This document shows, one piece after another, positions 26,595 through 33,440 of a stretch of DNA of 34,954 bases (positions within the stretch are counted from its first letter, which is position 1; each line of letters begins with the position of its first letter). Source of the stretch: an uncultured Methanosphaera sp. (GTDB lineage Archaea; Methanobacteriota; Methanobacteria; Methanobacteriales; Methanobacteriaceae). Below the pieces are notes generated by a model that ran no database searches, was not told the origin of the DNA, and was given only the letters and a program-made list of their open reading frames with translations. The DNA lies in the NCBI GenBank assembly GCA_946537725.1, contig CAMNFZ010000006.1, positions 1-34,954 on the forward strand, given 5' to 3'. The position numbers were made by a program, and so were the translations under genes.

Positions 26595-26939
26595 ATGAAA
26601 AAAATTGGAGTTGCTGTTAAGGATAATGGTAAACGTTTGGAACATTTTGGTATTTGTGAATATTTTGTTATTTATAATTATGATGAAAAGAAGCACAATA
26701 TTGAATATTATAATGTTATCTTTTCTTCAAAAGATTATAGGCCTGATGGTGAAGAGTGGGAGAAATCAGCCGATGCAATTAAAGATTGTGACATTGTAAT
26801 CTGTGAACAAATTGGTATGGTTGCTAAAACAGAAGTTGAAAAGATGGGTATAAAAGTTATCCAAACAGAAGGTTCCATTGAATCTGTTTTAGACAAATTT
26901 ATTAATACTGAAAAGAAAAAAAATAATATTAAATTTTAA
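26595..26939 (+). CDS. NifX/NifB-C-terminal-like dinitrogenase cofactor domain protein
   Basis: 114 residues from the ATG at 26595, preferred over an ATG at 26586 because GGGGG lies at the right distance. The single-domain fold of the FeMo-cofactor-binding family is seen in KKIGVAVKDNGKRLEHFGIC (usual pattern: KIAVAS, then HFG), CDIVICEQIGMVAKTEVEKM and GIKVIQTEGSIESVL. Members bind metal clusters and include NifX, VnfX and many orphan proteins in methanogens without nitrogenase. No nif genes are near. A role in iron-sulfur or metal handling is inference. Confidence 0.85.
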   Translation: MKKIGVAVKDNGKRLEHFGICEYFVIYNYDEKKHNIEYYNVIFSSKDYRPDGEEWEKSADAIKDCDIVICEQIGMVAKTEVEKMGIKVIQTEGSIESVLDKFINTEKKKNNIKF

Positions 26940-27140
26940 TCGCCAAAATACTCTTTTTTATTGCTTTTTTTGACATAAATTTAATTTAAAGTTTAATGGA
27001 ATAAAAATAAACCATAATTTATAAAATAAGGGCTAAACATTAATATTTATTACTTAAAAAATAAATTACAGTTATCATAAATTAATGCTAAAATTAGTTT
27101 ATATAAACAAAAAAGAACATTCTTGAAAGGGGAGTTCAAT

Positions 27141-27983
27141 ATGGAAATAGATAAAAAGTGGTTCGAAGTTTACGAACAACTATATGGAAAAAATTTCAAC
27201 AGATTACTTACCATAGGTAACCTTGAAAAAGGATATGTGAACCACAATATCAAAAATATAGAAGAAGTGAAAGAACTAATAACTGATTCAACAAATACCG
27301 AATATTATATAAGCCTATACAGTTATTTAACCGAAGAAAACATACTAAGATGGGATACAGACAGTCTTGACAAATATGAAAAATTTGCCGAAAAAACATG
27401 TTTACTATTCAGATTCAGACAAAACACCGACATAATACAAGAAGAAATAAGTTCATTAACAGATATCCAGAAATTTATGTTCATCCGAAGGTCAATAAAC
27501 CTTGGATCAAATAAAGAAATAATAGCTCAAGCAAAAAAAGCATATAATTTCTTCAAACAACATTTCAATATCAAAGGAACATTAATATTTAATGGATACA
27601 ATGAATGTTTATTATACTATCCTAAAAAAGAATTACCATTAACCCACCCAAGTTTATCCTATTACAACCTACTTAAACTAATACAAGAAAAATTAGAATT
27701 AACTACCCTAATTTATGAAAACATTGAACCATATGCCCAATTAATACCACTAGTAGGAACACAAAACAAACATTCACGATTATACATACAGTTTTACTAT
27801 CCTGATTTAGACTATGAAGAAATTATTAAAAACAGTCAGGACAAATTCTATAACCCAGAACATGCTCCAAACGTGGAACATTCAGACAAATTACATGACT
27901 TTATAATAGACATAGATAAAGAAATTCATGCCCATGAGGGGAATGCAAAATATAATTTTGACAAGATATGGGATAAAATTTAA
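27141..27983 (+). CDS. Unrecognised protein, possibly a degenerate primase-fold relative
   Basis: 280 residues from the ATG at 27141, preferred because AAAGGGGAG lies just upstream; the frame otherwise opens at a TTG at 27123. No family is recognised with certainty. The order of segments resembles archaeo-eukaryotic primases: a strand (EYYISLYSYL, about 54-63), CLLFRFR near 87-92 where the DxD would be, LIFNGYNECLLYY (about 148-160) in place of SGxxGxHxY, and LIPLVGTQNKHSRLYI (about 201-216) in place of the RLPxTxHxKTG strand. Key acidic residues are missing, so any such protein would be inactive. The C-terminus is acidic. Confidence 0.5.
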   Translation: MEIDKKWFEVYEQLYGKNFNRLLTIGNLEKGYVNHNIKNIEEVKELITDSTNTEYYISLYSYLTEENILRWDTDSLDKYEKFAEKTCLLFRFRQNTDIIQEEISSLTDIQKFMFIRRSINLGSNKEIIAQAKKAYNFFKQHFNIKGTLIFNGYNECLLYYPKKELPLTHPSLSYYNLLKLIQEKLELTTLIYENIEPYAQLIPLVGTQNKHSRLYIQFYYPDLDYEEIIKNSQDKFYNPEHAPNVEHSDKLHDFIIDIDKEIHAHEGNAKYNFDKIWDKI

Positions 27984-28080
27984 TTCAAATCCTCTCCCCT
28001 CAAGAACTTTTTTTTCATAATTCAATTTTAATGTATAGACAAGTATTTATTATATAAAAAATATAATATTAAAATAAGAT
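27984..28080 (+). other. 3' end region and promoter before the structured RNA
   Basis: The stop at 27983 is followed by CCTCTCCCC (27991-27999) and eight T (28008-28015), the recurring terminator pattern. Further on TATATAAAAA (28051-28060) is a good TATA box, placing a start site near 28080, where the structured element begins. Confidence 0.45.
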
Positions 28081-28217
28081 ATAGACTAGGTCTATGGTAA
28101 TTTATAATTCATCACGAATAATGAATTATTATAAAAAGATATGACAATAAAAACGTCATGCGTATCTAAATTTTTTTATAAAAAGCAAATAATGTTTTAT
28201 TTACCATAATAAGACCT
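28081..28217 (+). ncRNA. Candidate structured RNA or rps3ae leader with alternative helices
   Basis: Not a family I recognise. Hairpin H1 is ATAGAC-TAG-GTCTAT (28081-28095). Hairpin H2 is TAATTCAT-(8)-ATGAATTA (28105-28128). Hairpin H3 is ATGAC-(9)-GTCAT (28141-28159), with GAT/ATC outside, followed by seven T (28171-28177). A long-range helix P1 joins AGGTCT/ATGGTAA (28088-28100) to TTACCAT/AGACCT (28201-28217) across a four-base bulge and encloses H2 and H3. P1 and H1 share bases, so they exclude each other. A TATA box 20-30 bases upstream fits a start near 28080. It is either a separate small RNA or a 330-base leader of rps3ae. Confidence 0.45.
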
Positions 28218-28411
28218 GACGGATTCTTTTCAAACTTAATAGATTTAAACATTTTCAATAAAAAAAAATTAGTATGGGAACTAATTCTATTTTAAAAACC
28301 CACAATTTTATAGCAACAAATAAAAGAAAAAATAAGATGATTTGCTGTAAAAAAAAATTTAACTTAATAAAAAAAACAATTAAAAAAAAAACTATAGGAG
28401 ATTATGATATA

Positions 28412-28987
28412 ATGGCAAAAGCAAGAAGACGAGTACGTGACACTTGGAGAGAAAAAACATGGTACGAAATATTAGCACCAGCAGACTTTGAAGAAGCAAG
28501 CTTAGGAACAAGCCCTGCAAGAGAACCAGACATGCTAGTAGGTCGTAAAATAGAAACATCAATGCGTGAAATTACAGGAGATTTCAGCAGACAATACGTA
28601 AAACTATTCTTCGAAGTAGACCACGTAAGTGGAGAAAAAGCATACACAAAATTCACAGGACACAAAGTAACAACCGATTACACCCGTAGTATGATCAGAA
28701 GAGGAACCAGTCGTATAGACACAATAACTGATGCAACTACAAAAGACGGTAAAAAACTAAACGTACACATGTTAGCAATAACCGTAAAAAGAGCAAAATC
28801 ATCACAACAAAAACTCATCAGAGAAACAATGCACAGAATGATTATTGAAAATGCAGCAGAAAAGAACTTAGATGAACTCGTTAAAGAAATCATCACAGGT
28901 AAATTTGCATCAAACATATACCACGAAGCTAAGAAAATTTACCCACTCAAAAAAGTTGAAACTATAAAAACAAAAGTTTTAAACTAG
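28412..28987 (+). CDS. rps3ae: Small ribosomal subunit protein S3Ae (eS1)
   Basis: 191 residues from the ATG at 28412. This start is chosen because AGGAGAT lies just before it and the text then begins MAKARRRVRDTWREKTWYEI, the standard start; the open frame extends 46 codons further up but is only lysine-rich leader sequence. Other marks are EPDMLVGRKIETSMREITGD, YTKFTGHKVTTDYTRSMIRR and DGKKLNVHMLAITVKRAKSS. It is a 30S protein at the mRNA exit, found in archaea and eukaryotes. It is preceded by about 330 bases without a gene, containing a candidate structured RNA. Confidence 0.95.
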   Translation: MAKARRRVRDTWREKTWYEILAPADFEEASLGTSPAREPDMLVGRKIETSMREITGDFSRQYVKLFFEVDHVSGEKAYTKFTGHKVTTDYTRSMIRRGTSRIDTITDATTKDGKKLNVHMLAITVKRAKSSQQKLIRETMHRMIIENAAEKNLDELVKEIITGKFASNIYHEAKKIYPLKKVETIKTKVLN

Positions 28988-29067
28988 ATTTCAAGTAAAA
29001 ACATTAAAAATAAACAATACTTAACCTTCTTCTATTTTTCTTTAATTTTTTAAACAATAACATCAAA

Positions 29068-29101
29068 ACATATTATATAAATAAAACATAAAAATTAATA
29101 T
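29068..29101 (+). promoter_or_regulatory. TATA promoter of the DUF92-apgM operon
   Basis: TATTATATAA (29071-29080) lies about 25 bases before the ATG at 29102, and no ribosome binding site is visible. This is the expected arrangement for a leaderless archaeal transcript. Confidence 0.45.
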
Positions 29102-29779
29102 ATGATACAATTAATATTCCTCATGATTTGTATAATATTCGGAATCATAGTATACTTAAGTGGTGCCCTAGATTTATTAGGCTCAGCTTTTGTTACAATA
29201 ATTGGAATAATTATCGTACTACAACGAGGGTTTAATTGGCTAGTAATACTTTTACTATTTCTACTTTTAGGATCTATTTTCACAAAATTTAAATCAGATT
29301 ATAAAAAACGAATCGGACTTAAACATGAAAAACGTACTGTTAGAAATGTAGTTTCAAACGGAATAGTACCAGTAGTAATGGCACTATTCGGAAATTACTC
29401 CGGATTTATAGGAGCAATAGCAACTGCAACAGCAGATACAATGGCAAGTGAAATAGGAGTACTAAGCAAACCTATACTAATAACAAGTAGAGAACAAGTA
29501 AAACCAGGTACAGATGGAGGCGTGTCAGTACTTGGAACTACGGCAGGAATAATAGGTGCATTAATAATAGGAATAAGTGCCAACATCCTAAATGTATCAC
29601 CAAACATAACAATAAGCATAATAATATCCATAATATCAGGAATGATAGGATGTTTTGCAGATAGTTTGTTAGGAGCTACACTAGAACGAAACGGACTATT
29701 TAATAATGAACACGTAAATTTATCTGCCACAATAATTGGAGCATTAGTTGGTATCATTATAACAAGTATCGGAGCATGA
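29102..29779 (+). CDS. DUF92 family integral membrane protein
   Basis: 225 residues with about six hydrophobic segments (near 3-20, 25-40, 45-60, 88-110, 145-165 and 170-190, with one more at 208-224). The DUF92 core is RTVRNVVSNGIVPVVMALFG, ATATADTMASEIGVLSK, GTDGGVSVLGTTAGIIGALI and GCFADSLLGATLERNG. The family is widespread in archaea, cyanobacteria and plants (where a relative acts in phytol metabolism as VTE6, a phytyl-phosphate kinase), so a prenyl-phosphate or CTP-dependent kinase-like role is possible here. It is six bases upstream of apgM and probably co-transcribed. Confidence 0.9.
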   Translation: MIQLIFLMICIIFGIIVYLSGALDLLGSAFVTIIGIIIVLQRGFNWLVILLLFLLLGSIFTKFKSDYKKRIGLKHEKRTVRNVVSNGIVPVVMALFGNYSGFIGAIATATADTMASEIGVLSKPILITSREQVKPGTDGGVSVLGTTAGIIGALIIGISANILNVSPNITISIIISIISGMIGCFADSLLGATLERNGLFNNEHVNLSATIIGALVGIIITSIGA

Positions 29780-29785
29780 TCAAAA

Positions 29786-31018
29786 ATGAAAGGAATTATA
29801 TTTGTAATTGATGGAATGGGTGACCGCCCAGTTAAAGAATTAGGTGACAAAACACCACTAGAAAATGCAAGAACACCATACATGGACAAAATGGTAGAAG
29901 AAGGAATAACCGGAATAATGGACACAATAAGACCTGGAGTTAGACCAGGTAGTGATACAGCACACTTAACATTATTAGGTTATGACCCATACGAAGTTTA
30001 CACAGGAAGAGGACCTTTCGAAGCAGCAGGTGTAAATGTTGACGTACAACCAGGAGATGTTGCATTCAGATGTAACTTTGCAACAGCCGAAGAAGACCTA
30101 ACCGTTATTGACAGACGTGCAGGAAGAATAATGGAAGGAACTGATGAAATTGCAAAAACAATTAACACAATGAAAATTGATGATAATGTAGAAATCATAT
30201 TCAAAGAATCTGATGCACATAGAGCAGTACTAGTTCTTAGAGGAGAAGGATTATCAGACAAAATCACTGATGCAGACCCTAAACATGAAGGACACAAACC
30301 AAAAACTGTAAAAGCATTAGATGATTCAGAAGAAGCAAAATACACAGCAGACATTGTCAACAAATTCGTAGAACAATCATATGAACTACTTAAAGAACAC
30401 CCAGTAAACCTAGAAAGAATTAAAAACGGAGAAAATCCTGCAAACATAGTATTACCAAGAGGAGTAGGAGCAGTACCTTCCGTAGAATCATTTGAAGACA
30501 AATACGGCCTCAAAGGAGTATGTGTAGCAGAAACAGGACTTATTAAAGGAATTGCAAAAATTGCAGGTCTCGACATCGTAGACATTCCAGGTGCAACCGG
30601 AGGAATAAACACAGACCTCGACAGCGTACATGAACACATCATCAAATACGCAAAAGATGACAATTACGACTTCATGCTAGTAAATGTTGATGGAGCCGAC
30701 GAAGCAGGACACGATGGAGACATATTCGGTAAAAGAGATTTCATAGAAAAAATTGACGGCCTCATAATGAAAGACCTCAGTGAAATGGACGATATTGTAC
30801 TATTTGTAACAGCAGACCATTCCACACCAGTAGGCGTAAAAGACCATACCGGAGATCCAGTACCAGTATTCATAAAAGCTGACGGATTAAGAGTAGATGA
30901 TATTAAAGAATACGGAGAAAGACCTGCAGCAAAAGGTGGATTATGCCGTATCAGAGGATCAGACGTACTTCAAATCATCAGAGACTTAATGAACGTTACA
31001 AGCAAATTTGGAGCATAA
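29786..31018 (+). CDS. apgM: 2,3-bisphosphoglycerate-independent phosphoglycerate mutase, archaeal type
   Basis: 410 residues. The alkaline-phosphatase superfamily fold is shown by FVIDGMGDRPVKELGDKTPL (metal-binding Asp), PGVRPGSDTAHLTLLGYDP (nucleophile Ser), YTGRGPFEAAGV, NVDGADEAGHDGD and FVTADHSTPVGVKDHTGDPV. It interconverts 3- and 2-phosphoglycerate in glycolysis and gluconeogenesis, needed in methanogens for biosynthesis. The ATG follows the DUF92 stop by six bases, with GGAG inside the upstream gene. CCTCCC and a T-tract follow the stop. Confidence 0.95.
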   Translation: MKGIIFVIDGMGDRPVKELGDKTPLENARTPYMDKMVEEGITGIMDTIRPGVRPGSDTAHLTLLGYDPYEVYTGRGPFEAAGVNVDVQPGDVAFRCNFATAEEDLTVIDRRAGRIMEGTDEIAKTINTMKIDDNVEIIFKESDAHRAVLVLRGEGLSDKITDADPKHEGHKPKTVKALDDSEEAKYTADIVNKFVEQSYELLKEHPVNLERIKNGENPANIVLPRGVGAVPSVESFEDKYGLKGVCVAETGLIKGIAKIAGLDIVDIPGATGGINTDLDSVHEHIIKYAKDDNYDFMLVNVDGADEAGHDGDIFGKRDFIEKIDGLIMKDLSEMDDIVLFVTADHSTPVGVKDHTGDPVPVFIKADGLRVDDIKEYGERPAAKGGLCRIRGSDVLQIIRDLMNVTSKFGA

Positions 31019-31121
31019 ACACTCCAAACACTATTAACCTCCCTTTCTTAGACAAATAAATAAAAAAATTTTTTTTAAAGAATCATGCATTCAAACATAT
31101 TACATTAGGAGAAAAAAATAA

Positions 31122-32480
31122 ATGACAAGCATACCAAAACTATTTGGAACCTCAGGTATACGTGGAGAATACCAGAAAGATGTAACACCAGAACTAGCAT
31201 TAGACGTAGCACGAGCACTTGCACGATACATAGGTGGCAAAGGCAAGAAAGTTGTACTGGGCCGAGACACAAGAACCAGCGGCAAAATATTAGAAAACAT
31301 CATGTCTGCAGGATTATTAGAATGTGGCTGTGATGTATTGCTACTTGGCATGGTTCCAACACCAACAGTAGGATATGCCACACTAAAAAAAGGTGCCGAT
31401 GCAGGTATAATGATTACAGCTTCACATAACCCTTCAAAATATAATGGTATAAAATTATGGAATGCTGATGGATTAGCATATAAACAAGAACAAGAACGGG
31501 AAATAGAACGGATTGTCTATGAAAAAGACTTTGAAAAAGTAAGCTGGAACAATATCGGTAAAGAATATGATATCACACCATTTAAGGACAAATACGTTGA
31601 TGACATTATAAAAGTATCCGAAATAGACCCAACAAAGCCTTTGAAAGTTGTGGTTGACTGTGCTAGTGGTGCAGGTTCAGAATTATCACCAGAAGCATTA
31701 AGACGTGCAGGAATGGAAGTAATAACATTAAATGCACAACCGGATGGTTTTTTCCCAGGACGTAACCCAGAACCAAATAGTGCTAACCTACAGGAACTTA
31801 TGAAAACTGTGAAAGTTTTAGGTGCAGATGTTGGTCTTGCACATGATGGTGATGCTGATCGTATGATTGCTATTGATGAAAATGGTAACATATCCGACTT
31901 TGATAAACTGTTAACTGTTATTGCTAAGGAGTTTGGAGGAACTGTAGTAACTACTGTTGATGCATCTGCTTGTCTAGATACTGAAATGAAAAAATTAGGT
32001 GGAAAAGTTTTACGTACACCAGTCGGAGATGTTCATGTAGCTGAATCAATCAACGAAAACAATGCAACATTTGGTGGTGAACCTAGTGGAACATGGCTCC
32101 ATCCGGATTTCTGCATGTGTCCTGACGGTCTTTTATCTGGTTTACGAATTGTCAGATGCATTCAAAAGAATGGTAAACTATCAGAACAATTAGCTGCTAT
32201 TGAAAGTTATCCTACAATCCGTGAAAAGATTACCTGCAGTAATGATAAAAAAGAAAGTGTTATGAAAACTGTTGAAGATTCATTTGTCGATGAATTTGAT
32301 GATGTTGAAGAAGTTTTAACTATTGATGGAGTTAGAATTTCATTTACTGATGGTAGTTGGGTTTTAATAAGACCTTCAGGTACTGAACCATATGTTAGGA
32401 TTACTGCCGAAGGAAAAACACAAGAACACTTAGATAATATTCAGAAAATCTCCACCAACTTTCTTGAAAAACTAATTTAA
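31122..32480 (+). CDS. glmM: Phosphoglucosamine mutase (GlmM)
   Basis: 452 residues. The four domains of phosphohexomutases are present: LFGTSGIRGEYQKDVTPELA at the N-terminus, the phosphoserine loop MITASHNPSKYNG (about residue 101), the metal loop HDGDADRMIA, the sugar-binding GGEPSGTW and the phosphate loop RPSGTEPYVRITAE. The archaeal GlmM branch converts glucosamine-6-phosphate to glucosamine-1-phosphate for UDP-GlcNAc and pseudomurein. TAGGAGA precedes the ATG. The last 101 bases are repeated 921 bases downstream (see the repeat entry), beyond the MNT/HepT pair. Confidence 0.92.
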   Translation: MTSIPKLFGTSGIRGEYQKDVTPELALDVARALARYIGGKGKKVVLGRDTRTSGKILENIMSAGLLECGCDVLLLGMVPTPTVGYATLKKGADAGIMITASHNPSKYNGIKLWNADGLAYKQEQEREIERIVYEKDFEKVSWNNIGKEYDITPFKDKYVDDIIKVSEIDPTKPLKVVVDCASGAGSELSPEALRRAGMEVITLNAQPDGFFPGRNPEPNSANLQELMKTVKVLGADVGLAHDGDADRMIAIDENGNISDFDKLLTVIAKEFGGTVVTTVDASACLDTEMKKLGGKVLRTPVGDVHVAESINENNATFGGEPSGTWLHPDFCMCPDGLLSGLRIVRCIQKNGKLSEQLAAIESYPTIREKITCSNDKKESVMKTVEDSFVDEFDDVEEVLTIDGVRISFTDGSWVLIRPSGTEPYVRITAEGKTQEHLDNIQKISTNFLEKLI

Positions 32481-32506
32481 CTTTTTTTACTTTTTTTATT
32501 AACCTT
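32380..32506 (+). repeat. Direct repeat, copy 1: glmM 3' end and terminator
   Basis: The last 101 bases of glmM (32380-32480) recur at 33301-33401 with about four substitutions and no gaps, at a constant offset of 921. A weaker match continues through the T-rich terminator (ACTTTTTTT, A or G, TT). The two copies flank the MNT/HepT gene pair. Confidence 0.9.
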
Positions 32507-32535
32507 TTTTGATATTTTAGATTCCTTACAAATAA

Positions 32536-32575
32536 TTATATAACTTTTCTAAGCATAGAATTATATAGTGATAAT
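32536..32575 (+). promoter_or_regulatory. Promoter with palindromic operator before mntA
   Basis: A TATA-like ATTATATAA (32535-32543) is followed by an inverted repeat: ATATAA and TTCTA on the left, AGCA loop (32552-32555), TAGAA and TTATAT on the right (32556-32566). The left and right arms have a 3-base asymmetry. GTGAT just before the ATG (32576) can serve as ribosome binding site. The overlap of a palindrome with the TATA box suggests autoregulation, usual for toxin-antitoxin pairs. Confidence 0.4.
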
Positions 32576-32872
32576 ATGATTTATACCATTGAGGAAATTA
32601 GAAGAAAAGCCGTGCCTATTGCTAAATCATTTGATATTGATAGTTTAAGTTTATTTGGATCATACGCTAGAGGTGAAGCAACAGAAGAAAGTGATATTGA
32701 TTTTTATTTTGATAATGGAAGATTACGAGGATTATTACAACATGCTGCTTTAATAAATAAATTAGAAGAAGCTTTTGAATGTTCTGTTGATGTTGTTTCT
32801 ACTGGAATAAACAATAAAGAATTTATAGAACGTATCAAAAAAGAAGGAGTTTTGTTATATGAAAAAATCTGA
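32576..32872 (+). CDS. mntA: MNT-type nucleotidyltransferase antitoxin (MntA)
   Basis: 98 residues of the minimal nucleotidyltransferase family. The catalytic pattern GSYARGEATEESDIDF matches the GSx10DxD motif of MntA (G and S followed by ten residues, then D-I-D). In this two-gene system MntA neutralises the HepT RNase by transferring AMP to its active-site tyrosine. The ATG at 32576 follows a palindromic promoter. The gene ends with a TGA that overlaps the expected start of hepT. It is absent from the normal glmM context and lies between two copies of the glmM tail. Confidence 0.88.
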   Translation: MIYTIEEIRRKAVPIAKSFDIDSLSLFGSYARGEATEESDIDFYFDNGRLRGLLQHAALINKLEEAFECSVDVVSTGINNKEFIERIKKEGVLLYEKI

Positions 32873-32878
32873 CATTAC

Positions 32879-33205
32879 TTGATTAAATATATGATTGAAT
32901 TATGTGAGGACATCAATTATCTAAAAGACAGATTCGGAAACTCCTATGAGGATTTAATAGCAGATAAAGCTTATCAATTAGCTGTTTCAATGGTAATCAT
33001 AGATTTAGGAGAATCTGCAAATAAACTATCTGAAGATTATTTAGAAAAACATCCTCAAGTACCATGGAGAGATATAATAGGTATGAGGAATATATTTGCA
33101 CATAATTACATGGGAATAAACTTCATAGAATTATGGGACACAATGGAAGAAGATATTCCTGAATTACATAAAATGTTAGAAAGAATATTAGAAAAAGAAA
33201 ATTAA
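32879..33205 (+). CDS. hepT: HepT-like (DUF86) toxin RNase, probable 5' frameshift
   Basis: 108 residues in the open frame. The RX4-6HXY active-site motif is intact as RNIFAHNY, with the preceding VPWRDIIGMRN typical of the family. HepT is an mRNA-cleaving HEPN RNase. The natural start is expected to be the ATG at 32859, overlapping mntA, but that frame stops after MKKSDIT; adding one base (a third T in ACTTGATTAAA) restores MKKSDIT-LIKYMIELCEDI. So either a 1-base deletion has damaged the start, or translation begins at the TTG at 32879 or an ATG at 32891. Confidence 0.82.
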   Translation: MIKYMIELCEDINYLKDRFGNSYEDLIADKAYQLAVSMVIIDLGESANKLSEDYLEKHPQVPWRDIIGMRNIFAHNYMGINFIELWDTMEEDIPELHKMLERILEKEN

Positions 33206-33300
33206 TAAAAGAAGAATAATAAATTTAATAGTTTATAAAGTTAACATAGGTAATTCTATGATAATTCTAAATTCTATTGTTGATATTTAGGTTTTTTTGG
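33206..33300 (+). other. Short non-coding stretch after hepT
   Basis: AT-rich, no ORF and no hairpin recognised. It ends exactly at copy 2 of the glmM tail and so marks the right boundary of the inserted cassette. Confidence 0.4.
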
Positions 33301-33428
33301 GTATTGAACCATATGTTAGAATTACTGCCGAAGGAAAAACACAAGAACACTTAGATAATATTCAGAAAATCTCCACCAAGTTTCTTGAAAAACTAATATA
33401 ACCCTATTACTTTTTTTGTTTAATTAAA
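33301..33428 (+). repeat. Direct repeat, copy 2: glmM tail duplicate
   Basis: Second copy of the glmM 3' end. Read in the same frame it gives IEPYVRITAEGKTQEHLDNI and so on to FLEKLI-stop. Differences from copy 1 include T to I in the first codon, N to K near the end and two synonymous changes, as expected for a copy released from selection. The following ACTTTTTTTGTTTAA matches the glmM terminator sequence with a small gap. Confidence 0.9.
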
Positions 33429-33440
33429 AAATAAGTATAG

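Noticed and set aside
27935-28002. tRNA-like pairing: TGAGGGGA with TCCCCTCA around a TTCAAATCC box
   Set aside because: The ends pair like an acceptor stem and a T-loop-like string is present, but the span is only 68 bases, the T-stem cannot pair and no D or anticodon arm forms. The left arm lies inside the 3' end of a coding gene. It is more likely part of the 3'-end signal or chance.
28274-28411. N-terminal extension of S3Ae by 46 codons
   Set aside because: Lysine-rich text without similarity to S3Ae, and a strong ribosome binding site precedes the internal ATG at 28412.
29395-29925. Minus-strand frame of 176 codons opposite the DUF92 and apgM genes
   Set aside because: Low-complexity antisense text spanning two well-supported genes.
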